From the NCBI RefSeq assembly GCF_014287705.1, contig NZ_JACOOY010000020.1:1-45953 (forward strand): a stretch of DNA of 45,953 bases. Direction: 5' to 3'. How positions within the stretch are numbered: position 1 is the first letter of the stretch; the number at the start of each line of letters is the position of its first letter. This document shows positions 1-9,386 of the stretch, in pieces. The stretch comes from Dorea_D hominis (GTDB lineage: Bacteria > Bacillota > Clostridia > Lachnospirales > Lachnospiraceae). The translations under genes and the position numbers were made by a program. Below the pieces are notes generated by a model. It had not been told where the DNA came from and did no database searches. It saw only the letters and a program-made list of their open reading frames with translations.

Positions 1-101
1 TGGGAGTAAATTACGAATATCCGAAAGAAATGGAGAAACATTACACGGTTAGAGATGTTATAGGAAGTTTGCCAGAGCCGCCTGAAGATGGAAGTGATAG
101 A
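1..101 (+). pseudogene. Possible tail fragment of a DNA cytosine-5 methyltransferase
   Basis: The reading frame of the metallophosphoesterase at 102 stays open to the left edge of the window. Its translation contains a stretch of the type YEYPKE followed by YTVRDVIGSLPEPP. C5 cytosine methyltransferases often carry a comparable 'FEFPKP...TVRDAIGDLP' block just after the target-recognition part. The neighbouring phosphoesterase family normally starts at MIYITGD, so these residues do not belong to it. I infer a methyltransferase remnant that happens to be in frame with the next gene. Only about 33 residues are visible, so the call is tentative. Confidence 0.35.
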
Positions 102-857
102 ATGATTTATATAACTGGCGACTGTCATCGGAATTTTGAGAGATTTAATACAAGGAATTTTCCAGAACAAAAGGAAATGTCAAAAGAAGATTATGTAATT
201 ATCTGTGGAGATTTTGGAGGAATCTGGGATCAGGAAGAGGAAAGTAAAGAAGAAACAATGCTCATGGACTGGCTGGATTGTAAATCATTTACCACTTTAT
301 TTGTAGATGGTAATCATGAGAATTTTGACAGACTCTATGAGTATCCGGTAGAGGAATGGCATGGCGGAAAAGTTCATAAGATCAGACCATCTGTCATTCA
401 CCTGATGCGCGGCCAGATATTTGAAATTGAAGGAAAAAGTATATTTACATTTGGTGGTGCGAGCAGTTATGATATTGATGGAGGGATTCTGGATCTGGAC
501 GATCCTGACTATAAGAACAAGAAGAAAAGGCTTGATCGCGGATGGAAGCCTTATCGACTTAATCATGTGAGCTGGTGGCAGCAGGAGCTTCCAGCCATAG
601 AAGAGATGGAAGAGGGACGAAAGAATCTGACAGCACATGATAATTCGGTGGATTTTATCGTGACACATTGCTGTGCGTCGAGCACACAGATTCAGTTAGG
701 CGGAAGTATGTACAAGCCAGACATATTAACAACTTATTTTGAAGAGATCAGGCAGAATACAAAGTTCAAGAAATGGTTCTTCGGGCATTATCATGATAAT
801 CAGAATGTGAGTGCGGAAGAGATATTGCTCTATGAGCAGATTATAAGAATTGTGTAA
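102..857 (+). CDS. Calcineurin-like metallophosphoesterase
   Basis: A 251-residue protein of the calcineurin-like metallophosphoesterase superfamily. The metal-binding motifs occur in the usual order: GDCH near residue 6, GDFGG near 36, GNHEN near 70, THCC near 190 and GHYHD near 228. These residues hold a two-metal centre that hydrolyses phosphoesters; the substrate cannot be read from the sequence. A longer in-frame start exists at 30, but family members start at MIYITGD, and a GGAAG ribosome site lies just before the ATG at 102, so I chose 102. There is no signal peptide, so it is cytoplasmic. A truncated relative lies at 26087. Confidence 0.85.
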   Translation: MIYITGDCHRNFERFNTRNFPEQKEMSKEDYVIICGDFGGIWDQEEESKEETMLMDWLDCKSFTTLFVDGNHENFDRLYEYPVEEWHGGKVHKIRPSVIHLMRGQIFEIEGKSIFTFGGASSYDIDGGILDLDDPDYKNKKKRLDRGWKPYRLNHVSWWQQELPAIEEMEEGRKNLTAHDNSVDFIVTHCCASSTQIQLGGSMYKPDILTTYFEEIRQNTKFKKWFFGHYHDNQNVSAEEILLYEQIIRIV

Positions 858-877
858 CAGGAGATAATTAGAAATTA

Positions 878-914
878 AGCCGGCTAGAGCAGAGATGTTC
901 TGGCTGGCTTTATT
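878..914 (+). terminator. Rho-independent terminator of the metallophosphoesterase
   Basis: A 13-bp stem, with a few mismatches or G-U pairs, joins 878-890 and 897-909 around a 6-nt loop and is followed by TTATT. It begins about 20 nt after the stop codon. From 915 to 1136 I see no gene. Confidence 0.65.
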
Positions 915-1136
915 GCTATAAAAAAAGAATGCGGATGTAGAACTTGAGCAATTGAATAAAAGGGTGGTGACAACAAATTTAAAAGGTTAATGGAAATTTT
1001 TGGTGAATACAGAAAACGCTATATAAATTCCAGTGTAGTAATGATACAATTAATATAAGAATGTTTAATTGCGGTTTACGGCGCTCAGCAGTCACTATTC
1101 CGTTTTAGAACGACCGCTTTCCGAAGTGAACTTGAT

Positions 1137-1397
1137 GTGCCTGTGTTAAAGCGAGAGATAATGGAAGAATTAGACACAGAAGTAACTGTTGGAGAATGGA
1201 TTGAAACAATAGAATATGATTATCCGATGTTTCATCTTTCCATGGATTGTTTTTGGTGTGAGATTGTAAAAGGGAATTTGGTGTTAGAGGAACATGAGGC
1301 AGCAAGATGGTTAAGTGAAGAGCAGCTAGATGAAGTAGAATGGTTACCGGCAGATGTGACACTTATTGAGAAGATTAGAAAGGAAATGAATGGGTAA
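1137..1397 (+). pseudogene. NUDIX hydrolase, C-terminal fragment
   Basis: The frame begins inside the Nudix box: LKREIMEELDTEV matches the REUXEE core. The family's C-terminal half follows (an EYDYP...HLSMDCFWCEI beta region and a WLSEEQLDEVEWLPAD tail). The N-terminal strands and the glycine half of the Nudix box are absent. Upstream in-frame sequence (1077-1136) is open but does not look like a Nudix N-terminus. The only start available is GTG at 1137, without a good ribosome site. I read this as a 5'-deleted gene of about 86 remaining codons, probably not functional. Confidence 0.7.
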
Positions 1398-1486
1398 TAG
1401 GGTATGATTTCAGCAAAACCAACTAAAAATTTTGTATAGAGGTAGATTTTTCACGGCGGACTGAAGCATATATAAGAGGATGAGTT

Positions 1487-4400
1487 ATGAGGAAAAAGAG
1501 AATTATATTAAAAAGAAGTATTTCTGCATTAGTAATAGGTGCAGTGACGATTTCAATTCTGGCAGGAGCGACATCCGCATCAAGCAGCGTGAATGCAGAT
1601 GATGCGACGGCAAGTGTAGCTGTGTTTGAAAATCTGTTGAACGATCGCTCTTTTGTAGTCGATACATTTACGCAAGATACGATGCCGGAATCTAATCCAT
1701 ATGGAAGACTGGATGGAGTTGCAAATACAGATTATCTGTCTACGGATTTTCTGAAACAATATGAGAATGATCCGATTTTTAAAAGTGGTGTGAGTCTTTA
1801 TTACAGAATGAACCATACAGGGGAGACAATCAGTGAGATTCCATCGGTACTTCTGGATGTTTTTGCAACGGATGCAGACTGGACAAAATTCTGCGCTGGT
1901 GCAAAGAGCAAAAATTATGATTCTCTGCTAACAAGCATTTATCAGAATGATTACAAATCCGTTTCAGGTAATTCTATTGGCAGTGAAGAGGAAGGTATGC
2001 AGACATTGCGGGCATATTCTGATTTATTGGACAATTCAAAAACCAAAGATGCATCAAAATGGTTGAATGACTATTTAGGAGCCATTACAGATGTTAATGA
2101 TATAGATAAATATAATTACCTGTTAAAAAATACGGAGCTATACGATGAAAATCTGACAAAGTATGTATCAAATGTGAAAAAAACATTGCTTCAGGCATCA
2201 AAAAATTCAGATGGCAAAAAAGAGATGAAAGATTTTTCGGATTTGTATGAAGCACAGTTTTATGCGGATTACGGCGCGGGCGATATACCGCATAAATGGG
2301 ATGATCAGTATAAGACCATGCAGATTGATAAATATGGCAGCAAAATTAAGAAAATTGCCAAAAGCGTAAAAACAGTGATCAGCACAGGTGTATCAACCGT
2401 TAATAATATCGTGATGATGGAAAATCTCTACAGAAATCAGGAGTCCATGCACGATACGCTGGTACGTGTACGCAGTAATGCAACGAAAAATAATGATAAC
2501 ACATTTATCCGTGCGTCATCTTCTTATCTGAGTCTGCTGGAATCTGATGAGCTTGGTGACAATGTTATTAGAAGTGCAGCGCTGAAATCTATTTACGATT
2601 ATGGCAGCGACGAGCTTGGCAAATATGTATGGGACACTGCAAAGGGTGGTGCCAGAGATGAAGCTGCGATTATGGTTGCCAGAAAAACAGGGATGGACAC
2701 ATTGAGCTCCAAAATGGCGGTATCTGCAGCAGTCGGCAGAGCCAATGCGATACTGGCTGTAGGAAAAGACCTTATTAATTATGGAACCGGCTTTGATGAT
2801 GTCTGTGAAAAAATATATTTAATGAAATATCTGCAGGAAATAAAACAGTACGCAGTTGATGCATTTAATGATGATAAGAATAATTATAATAAATATAAAA
2901 GCCAGGCTGATATGAAAAATATGGATATCTGGGCATCGGCAGCAATAGATGATCTGCAATTTATTAAAAGAATTGTGCTGCTCCAGAATGATCTGGGATA
3001 CCAAACTGCAAATGCACAGATTGGCAGCAAATATGGAGAAATCCTTTCGTGGATTGATGGATGCAATGACGCAGCAGGATTGGAAGCAAGATACACGAAT
3101 CTTCAAAATGCACTTGTGGATACGACAATCAATCCGGTTTCCACAAATCCGATTTCAGTTGACGAAGGCTGCACTTTGCAGATTATCCACTCAACAGACA
3201 GTGACTTGCAGACATATGCAGTTTATACGAACAGAAGTGGACAGAAGTGTTCCATTGCAGAATTTGAAAATGTGATGCTTGCCGGTATTCGGATCAACGG
3301 TGGTACATTGAAGATCAGTGACCAGTCGAAAGAAGAAATGAAGTTTAATGGTTTATTTGTAACGGATAAGGCAGGAAATCTTGAAATTACCGGCAACGGC
3401 GGAGAGATTTATGTCGGCAGACTGGATATCAATGGATTTTTACAGATAAATGATAAATGCTCGAAAAAGATTAATGTAGCAAGTAACCTTAATATCAGAA
3501 ACTATGTAAGCATTAAGAACATGGATATCCATGTGGCTGGAAACTGCAATGTGGCTGGAAGTCTGGAATTTGCTAGCAGTGAACTGGTTGTAGATGGAAA
3601 TATGGAGGCTGACAATGGGTATCTGCAGATGCAGGATACCGAGGACAAACTGCTTGTGAAAGGGAATCTGACGTTAGGTGAAACATATGGAAGCAGTAAG
3701 GGGGAGTGTTTAACAAATGGAACAGTAGAAGTAAAAGGAGATTTCACCTCGAACTATAAGGAAACAGGCTCCAACTGGTATGGCTATTATGAGACAAATA
3801 TGCATAAGACGATATTTTCAGGAGAGAAGACACAGAAGATTAGTTTTAAAGAGCCAAGTCAGGTAAATGGATTCAATGATAATCTGGAACTTCAAAATAA
3901 CAATATCAATTTTGTAACACCACTCTACTCGCTCACAGTAAATAATGATATGACGATTTCGAAAACAGAAGATTTACAGATCGTTACGCAATTGATAATT
4001 AATAATGGATCTTTTGTAACAACTGGAAATGTTGAGGCTAACATGTTAAACATCAACAATACAAAAGAAAATCAGATACAAGGGAATCTGAATATGACTG
4101 GAACTGTTGTCTTTAAAAAGGGAAGTCTGGAAGTAGGAGGAAATGCGAAATTTGACAATGGGTATCTGCAGATGAAGGATACCGAGGATAAACTGGTTGT
4201 AAAAGGAAATATGACGTTAGGTGAAACATATGGAGGCAGTGAGAGTGATTGCTTAACAAATGGAACAGTAGAAGTGAAGGGAGATTTCACCTCGAACTAT
4301 AAGGAAACAGGCTCCAACTGGTATGGCTATTATGAAACGAATACGCATAAGACAATATTTTCAGGAGAGAAGACGCAGAAGATCAGCTTTAAAGAGGCGA

Positions 4401-6367
4401 GTCAAGTAAATGGATTTAGTGATAAGTTGGAGCTTCAGAATAACGATATCAATTTTGCAACACCAATTTATAATGTGAAGATCAATCAGGACACACAGCT
4501 TACGAATACAGAAAAACTGATGATAACAGGTACATTAAATACAGGCGGTTATAAATTTGCAACAACCGGAAATATAGATGCAGAAAGACTGGACATGGGA
4601 GGTGCAGGAGTAGAAATTGCCGGAGATGTAGCGGTCAGAACAATGAATGTGTCAGGCAGTGATAACCTTATTAAAGGAAATCTGATGGTGAACGGAGGAG
4701 GTGCTGCCTTTAAGCAGGGAAGTCTGGAAGTAGGAGGAAATGCGGAATTTAATAATGGCTTTCTGCAGATGCAGGATACAGAAGACAAACTGCTTGTGAA
4801 AGGGAATCTGGCGTTAGGTGAAACATATGGAAGCAGTAAGGGGGAGTGTTTAACAAATGGAACAGTAGAAGTAAAAGGAGATTTCACCTCGAACTATAAG
4901 GAAACAGGCTCCAACTGGTATGGCTATTATGAGACAAATATGCATAAGACGATATTTTCAGGAGAGAAGACACAGAAGATTAGTTTTAAAGAGCCAAGTC
5001 GGGTAAATGGATTTAGTGAGAATCTGGAACTTCAAAATACAGACATTAATTTTGCGACTCCGCTCTATTCATTGACGCTGAATCAGGATACCGTACTGAT
5101 TCACACAAATTTGTTAAAGATTAATGAGTTCCTGAATCTGAACGGACATAAACTGGCAACTACAGGAAAAACAGAGTGCAGCAATGTAGCCGAAAATGGT
5201 GGAACATTAGAAGAAAATCCGAAATTTGGACATAATTATTATAATCAATTGAAACCGGCTGATTTAAAAGATCATGATATTAAATATGCGGATGAAGCGT
5301 GGGTATGTACAAGCTGTGGAAAAATATTTACGGATGCAGAAGGAATTGTGGAATATGATCCAGATCCATGCAAAGACGGACATACAATCGTGATTGATCA
5401 GGGAAAAGCGGCAACCTGCACTACCGACGGACTTACAGAAGGCAAGCATTGCAGCGTCTGCAAAACCGTTCTTGTACCACAGGAAGTAATTCCTGCAAGT
5501 CATAATTGGGAAGAAAATTTCACAATTGACAAAGAACCAAGCTGCACAACGGAAGGAAGAAAATCTATCCATTGCAAGAAATGTGGCGAAACAAAGGATG
5601 AGCAGGTTATTCCGGCAACAGGTCATGATTTTACCGAATGGGAGACGATTGAAGAAACCAGTTGCACAAAAGAAGGAATTACACAGCGCCGATGTAAAAT
5701 TTGTGGCTTCACAGAGACGAAAAAACTGGATAAAAAGGCGCATGAATGGGGAACAGAATATACGGTAGATCAGCCGGCAACATTTGCAGCAGATGGAAGT
5801 AAGTCTATCCACTGTAAGAATTGTGAAACGATTTCAGAAGCAATCGCAATTCCAAGGATAAACTCTGTAAAAATTTCGGCAACGGCTTATACTTATTCAG
5901 GTGGAGTAAAAACACCGTCTGTAACGGTAAAAGATGCGAACGGAAATGCATTGCACAACAAAACAGATTATATAGTGCAATATGCATCCGGCAGAAAAAA
6001 TGTAGGAACGTATAAAGTAATTGTAACTTTTAAAGATAATTACAGTGGTAAAAAGACGTTATCATTTACCATTGATCCGAAAGGCACCACTATAAGCAGT
6101 TTAAGTAAATCGAAAAAAGCATTTACTGCAAAATGGAAGAAGCAGAGTGCACAGACATCCGGTTACCAGTTACTCTATTCTACAAATAGTAAGTTCAAAT
6201 CTCGAAATAAGTATGTCACAGTCAGCAGTTATAAAACAACTTCGAAAACTATTAAAAAGCTGGCGGCAAAGAAGAAATATTATGTGAAAATCCGTACTTA
6301 TAGGAGTGTTTCCGGTAAAAAATATTATTCCGGATGGTCGGCAGCAAAAACAGTAGTGACGAAATAA
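1487..6367 (+). CDS. Large secreted repeat protein with beta-solenoid-like, Cys-x-x-Cys and fibronectin-like modules
   Basis: A 1626-residue exported protein. Residues 1-37 form a signal peptide (RKK start, hydrophobic core, ending near NADDA). Residues about 40-560 are mostly helical and not recognised. Residues about 570-1240 consist of short beta turns of the 'GNLTLG / VEVKGDF' kind, suggesting a beta-solenoid. They include three near-identical modules of about 130 residues at 690, 878 and 1077. Residues about 1265-1465 hold roughly four Cys-x-x-Cys units with conserved His, Thr and Gly, of a type common in Lachnospiraceae surface proteins and possibly metal-binding. An Ig-like unit and a fibronectin-III-like unit end the protein. 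There is no LPxTG motif or C-terminal membrane segment, so any wall attachment must be non-covalent. AGAGG precedes the ATG. Function is unknown; adhesion or scaffolding is only a guess. Confidence 0.8.
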   Translation: MRKKRIILKRSISALVIGAVTISILAGATSASSSVNADDATASVAVFENLLNDRSFVVDTFTQDTMPESNPYGRLDGVANTDYLSTDFLKQYENDPIFKSGVSLYYRMNHTGETISEIPSVLLDVFATDADWTKFCAGAKSKNYDSLLTSIYQNDYKSVSGNSIGSEEEGMQTLRAYSDLLDNSKTKDASKWLNDYLGAITDVNDIDKYNYLLKNTELYDENLTKYVSNVKKTLLQASKNSDGKKEMKDFSDLYEAQFYADYGAGDIPHKWDDQYKTMQIDKYGSKIKKIAKSVKTVISTGVSTVNNIVMMENLYRNQESMHDTLVRVRSNATKNNDNTFIRASSSYLSLLESDELGDNVIRSAALKSIYDYGSDELGKYVWDTAKGGARDEAAIMVARKTGMDTLSSKMAVSAAVGRANAILAVGKDLINYGTGFDDVCEKIYLMKYLQEIKQYAVDAFNDDKNNYNKYKSQADMKNMDIWASAAIDDLQFIKRIVLLQNDLGYQTANAQIGSKYGEILSWIDGCNDAAGLEARYTNLQNALVDTTINPVSTNPISVDEGCTLQIIHSTDSDLQTYAVYTNRSGQKCSIAEFENVMLAGIRINGGTLKISDQSKEEMKFNGLFVTDKAGNLEITGNGGEIYVGRLDINGFLQINDKCSKKINVASNLNIRNYVSIKNMDIHVAGNCNVAGSLEFASSELVVDGNMEADNGYLQMQDTEDKLLVKGNLTLGETYGSSKGECLTNGTVEVKGDFTSNYKETGSNWYGYYETNMHKTIFSGEKTQKISFKEPSQVNGFNDNLELQNNNINFVTPLYSLTVNNDMTISKTEDLQIVTQLIINNGSFVTTGNVEANMLNINNTKENQIQGNLNMTGTVVFKKGSLEVGGNAKFDNGYLQMKDTEDKLVVKGNMTLGETYGGSESDCLTNGTVEVKGDFTSNYKETGSNWYGYYETNTHKTIFSGEKTQKISFKEASQVNGFSDKLELQNNDINFATPIYNVKINQDTQLTNTEKLMITGTLNTGGYKFATTGNIDAERLDMGGAGVEIAGDVAVRTMNVSGSDNLIKGNLMVNGGGAAFKQGSLEVGGNAEFNNGFLQMQDTEDKLLVKGNLALGETYGSSKGECLTNGTVEVKGDFTSNYKETGSNWYGYYETNMHKTIFSGEKTQKISFKEPSRVNGFSENLELQNTDINFATPLYSLTLNQDTVLIHTNLLKINEFLNLNGHKLATTGKTECSNVAENGGTLEENPKFGHNYYNQLKPADLKDHDIKYADEAWVCTSCGKIFTDAEGIVEYDPDPCKDGHTIVIDQGKAATCTTDGLTEGKHCSVCKTVLVPQEVIPASHNWEENFTIDKEPSCTTEGRKSIHCKKCGETKDEQVIPATGHDFTEWETIEETSCTKEGITQRRCKICGFTETKKLDKKAHEWGTEYTVDQPATFAADGSKSIHCKNCETISEAIAIPRINSVKISATAYTYSGGVKTPSVTVKDANGNALHNKTDYIVQYASGRKNVGTYKVIVTFKDNYSGKKTLSFTIDPKGTTISSLSKSKKAFTAKWKKQSAQTSGYQLLYSTNSKFKSRNKYVTVSSYKTTSKTIKKLAAKKKYYVKIRTYRSVSGKKYYSGWSAAKTVVTK
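3557..5095 (+). repeat. Three intragenic repeat modules, two of them almost identical
   Basis: Modules start at about 3557, 4121 and 4718, each about 380-400 nt, beginning GGAAGTCTGGAA and encoding the YLQM-DTEDKL...TSNYKETGSNWYGYYET core. Copies 1 and 3 are identical at every base from 3672 to 3860 against 4812 to 5000, a 189-nt run at an offset of exactly 1140 nt. The middle copy has diverged more. This pattern indicates recent gene conversion or duplication and makes the locus prone to in-frame deletion. Confidence 0.85.
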
Positions 6368-6397
6368 GAGCAGAAAGGATAAAGGATAAAGCACATT

Positions 6398-6493
6398 ATG
6401 AACAAGCTGGTGATATTTGACGCTGCTGGCAACGAAATCGGGATGATACTTCAAAAAGTAATAGAAAAATCATACGTAAAGGGATATATTTGA
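6398..6493 (+). CDS. Possible 31-residue small protein leading the sensor operon
   Basis: ATG at 6398 opens 31 codons ending at a TGA that overlaps the TTG start of the next gene (TTGA), an arrangement that favours translational coupling. AAAGGA at 6381-6386 is a plausible but slightly distant ribosome site. The product begins MNKLVIFDAAGNEIG and has no signal peptide or membrane segment. I do not recognise it. It may be a real small protein, a leader peptide, or chance. Confidence 0.35.
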   Translation: MNKLVIFDAAGNEIGMILQKVIEKSYVKGYI

Positions 6494-8145
6494 ACATAGG
6501 AATGAAAAAGAAAAAAGAATCAAGTGAACAGTTGAATATCGTCATATTTCTGCTGCTTGTGATTGCCGCATTGGTCTGTCGCTGGCTGGGGAAGATGAGC
6601 GCCGGTCGCATCTTCTTTGGCACACTTCGGACGGTGATCTACATCGGATTATATATCGGGTGGGCGATTAGCATTCATAAGAGAGTCATTCAAAAATCAG
6701 TGAGAAATACATTGCTGTTAGTCGCAGGTCTGATGGTATTTTGGTTTGTTGTACGCACGACAAAATATTTCTTCACCTATGATCTGCAGATCTCGCGCTA
6801 CCTTTGGTATTGCTACTACATACCAATGCTGTTTATTCCGCTGACTGCATTGCAGGCGGCCTTTCTTCTTGGACAGCCGGAAGAATACAGGCTGCCGGGG
6901 TGGCTGAAAGGATTATGCATTCCGACGGGGATTCTTAGTATATTTGTGCTGACGAATGATCTTCACCAGCTTGTCTTTGCCTTCCCGGAAGGAGCGGCAT
7001 GGTCGGATAGCAGTTATACATATGGATGGGGCTATTATACAGTGATTTTGTGGGAAATTGTCTGTGCATTGATCGGCTTCCTTTTGATGCTCTATAAATG
7101 CAGACATTCCCGAAAGAAGAAATATTTACCGCTGATCGGAATTAGTGCAACTGTACTTTACGCGGCCATTTACGTAAGTGGTGTGGAATGGATGAAGAAA
7201 ATAGGTGGAGACATTACCGCAGTTTTATGTTTATTTTTTGTGGGCATACTGGAAAGCTGTGTACGTTGCGGATTGATCCAGACAAATACAGGGTATGAGC
7301 GGCTGTTTGAAGTCTGCGCATTGGGAGCCAAGATTACAGATCAGGACTATAATGTCTGCTACACATCCTCCAATGCAATGCCTTTATCTAAGAAAATAAT
7401 GAAGGAAGCGATGGAGAAAGAAGTCGTGATCGATAAGAAGACACTGATACAGAACCGGGATATCCCGGGCGGTCATGTTCTCTGGCAGGAAGATATCGAA
7501 GACATCATCCAGCTTCTTGAGAGACTGGAAGAAAACAGAAAGACAATCGAAGAAAGTAACTGTATTGAGCAGGAAAATTATCAGACAAAGGCAGCCATCA
7601 ATATGCTGCGTGAGAAGAATCGCTTATTTGACAAGCTACAGACACAGACCGCAAAACAGATCGATCTGTTAAATGACCTGCTCCGCCACTATGACGAGGA
7701 AGAAAATCAGGAGAAAAGCCGTAGGCTTTTAGCGAAGATCAGTCTTGTCGGAACGTATATAAAAAGACGCGGAAATCTGGAATTTATCGAAGAGAGATCA
7801 AAAATATCCGATGCCGCCGAACTGGAAGCCTGCATAGAAGAATCTTTTTCCAGCTTGCGATTGATGGACATCGACTGTGCCTGTTCGTTCCCAACCGGTG
7901 AGGAGATTTATGTAAGTGACGCTGTGTCGATGTATCAGTTTTTTGAAACAGTGGTGGAAAAATGCGTGGACACATGCAATTCTCTGTGGATAAAGCTTCG
8001 AAGCCAGGGAGAAAAGCTTCTCTTCTGTATGGAAATAGAAAGCAAGATGGATCTTACCATTTTTTCGAAAATGGTGCAGTCCTGTACATGTGAAGATGGC
8101 ATATGGCGTTTTACATTTGCCGTGGAAAAGGCAGGTGAACCGTAA
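6490..8145 (+). CDS. Seven-TM sensor protein, histidine-kinase-like but lacking a recognisable catalytic core
   Basis: A 551-residue membrane protein. About seven hydrophobic segments fill residues 15-270, resembling the N-terminal 7TM sensor region of some histidine kinases. The cytoplasmic part has a coiled coil (about 335-400) and a diverged region up to 551. I see no clear phospho-accepting H-box, and the N-, G1- and G2-box residues of an ATPase are missing, so it probably senses and passes a signal to the kinase encoded next. The TTG at 6490 has AAAGGG 6 nt upstream; the ATG at 6502 has poor ribosome-site spacing, so TTG is preferred. The stop overlaps the next start (TAATG). A LuxR-type regulator follows, forming one operon. 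Confidence 0.7.
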   Translation: MNIGMKKKKESSEQLNIVIFLLLVIAALVCRWLGKMSAGRIFFGTLRTVIYIGLYIGWAISIHKRVIQKSVRNTLLLVAGLMVFWFVVRTTKYFFTYDLQISRYLWYCYYIPMLFIPLTALQAAFLLGQPEEYRLPGWLKGLCIPTGILSIFVLTNDLHQLVFAFPEGAAWSDSSYTYGWGYYTVILWEIVCALIGFLLMLYKCRHSRKKKYLPLIGISATVLYAAIYVSGVEWMKKIGGDITAVLCLFFVGILESCVRCGLIQTNTGYERLFEVCALGAKITDQDYNVCYTSSNAMPLSKKIMKEAMEKEVVIDKKTLIQNRDIPGGHVLWQEDIEDIIQLLERLEENRKTIEESNCIEQENYQTKAAINMLREKNRLFDKLQTQTAKQIDLLNDLLRHYDEEENQEKSRRLLAKISLVGTYIKRRGNLEFIEERSKISDAAELEACIEESFSSLRLMDIDCACSFPTGEEIYVSDAVSMYQFFETVVEKCVDTCNSLWIKLRSQGEKLLFCMEIESKMDLTIFSKMVQSCTCEDGIWRFTFAVEKAGEP

Positions 8146-9386
8146 TGCAGACATTTTTAATGATCGTTATTTTATTAAGTCTCGTAGGGAATATGATTCT
8201 GTTGTTTGCTTTTCAAAATATGAAGCTGGATGATCGAAAATGGTATATCAACATTGCACTTTTTGTGTTTTTATTTCTGCTTTTAAATGCGTTGGCCTAT
8301 TCATTCGAGGCGGCCCATGGAGGAGAAATATATTTGCAAATGCCATCTGTTCCGATCGGAGTATGGTGGTGTGTTGTCGGTGTGATCGATGCGTTACTTA
8401 TCTGGGAAGGACTTCGGCTGAAAAAGATGAGAACAGAAACTATCAGGCAAAATTCTATCAAAGAGGCGATGAACGTACTGCCGATCGGAATCTGTTATTT
8501 TATGGATGATGGAATGTTGAAGCTTTGCAATGAGCAGATGTATCGCCTTTTTCAGACGCTCACTCACAGAGATCTGCAAAAGCAAGAAGAATTAAAAGAA
8601 GCGCTTCAGCAATGTGAGCGCTACGGTGTGAGTCGGATCAACAACAAAGAAATCTACCTTTTCCCTGACGGGAAGGCATGGAGCTATCGGGAAAATGAAG
8701 TGACAGATCGAAAGGGAAAGGTATATACAGAAGCTATTTTTCTGGACATTACGAAACAATATGAGGAAAAAATAAATCTGACAAAGCAGACCGAAAAGTT
8801 AAAAGAAATATCAAAAGAACTCCGCTATCTGTCGGACAATGTATTGATTCTGACACGTGAGCGGGAAGTGCTTGCGGCAAAGACAAAGCTTCACGATCAG
8901 ATGAGCGCCGGTCTTACTGCGATCCGCCAGAGTCTGGTGCAGGAGAACGCAGATTATAAAGATGCGGTGCGCTTGCTTCGGCAGGCCGTAAATGCAATCT
9001 GGAATGACAACCAGTATCCGCTGGAAGAAGGCGATTTTGAAAGATTTCTGCAGGATGCAAAGACACTTGGCGTGGAGGTAGTGTGCGAGGGAACATTGCC
9101 GGAGTCAGAGGAACTGGCTAATGTCTGCGTCCTTGCAATGCGTGAGTGTCTGACAAATGGCGTCTGCCATGCCGGTGCGACAAAGCTTTGGATCGAGATG
9201 CAGAATGAAAATCAGCAATGTCGCATCCGTATTACGAATAACGGAGAGACACCGGATAAAGAGATTGTTCCAAAAGGCGGATTGTATAATATTTCCAGAC
9301 ATGTATTTGACTATGGCGGAGAAATGCAGATACAGTCATTTCCGTATTTTGCATTGACGATTGCATTTCAAAAGGAGAGAGTATGA
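8145..9386 (+). CDS. Sensor histidine kinase of NarX/DesK type
   Basis: A 413-residue kinase with about three N-terminal membrane segments (residues 2-24, 36-52, 70-88). A PAS-like region follows (about 105-205, ending FLDITKQYEE), then a coiled coil. Next come a HisKA_3-like motif, KLHDQMSAGL, with probable phospho-accepting His250, and a short ATPase domain with the N-box MRECLTNGVCHAG. The glycine boxes are weak (ITNNGETPD, GGLYNISRHV). The gene overlaps both neighbours by 1-4 nt (TAATG and ATGA), so translation is coupled. It should phosphorylate the LuxR-type regulator encoded next, probably under control of the 7TM protein encoded before it. Confidence 0.75.
   Translation: MQTFLMIVILLSLVGNMILLFAFQNMKLDDRKWYINIALFVFLFLLLNALAYSFEAAHGGEIYLQMPSVPIGVWWCVVGVIDALLIWEGLRLKKMRTETIRQNSIKEAMNVLPIGICYFMDDGMLKLCNEQMYRLFQTLTHRDLQKQEELKEALQQCERYGVSRINNKEIYLFPDGKAWSYRENEVTDRKGKVYTEAIFLDITKQYEEKINLTKQTEKLKEISKELRYLSDNVLILTREREVLAAKTKLHDQMSAGLTAIRQSLVQENADYKDAVRLLRQAVNAIWNDNQYPLEEGDFERFLQDAKTLGVEVVCEGTLPESEELANVCVLAMRECLTNGVCHAGATKLWIEMQNENQQCRIRITNNGETPDKEIVPKGGLYNISRHVFDYGGEMQIQSFPYFALTIAFQKERV

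Noticed and set aside
3557..5095. Regular repeats that could suggest a CRISPR array
   Set aside because: The units are ~400 nt, in frame and protein-coding, without short palindromic repeats or unique spacers.
5264..5812. A 182-codon open frame on the minus strand inside the giant surface-protein gene
   Set aside because: It is antisense to the strongly protein-like Cys-x-x-Cys region, has Cys/Phe-rich composition expected of an antisense shadow, and has no ribosome site.
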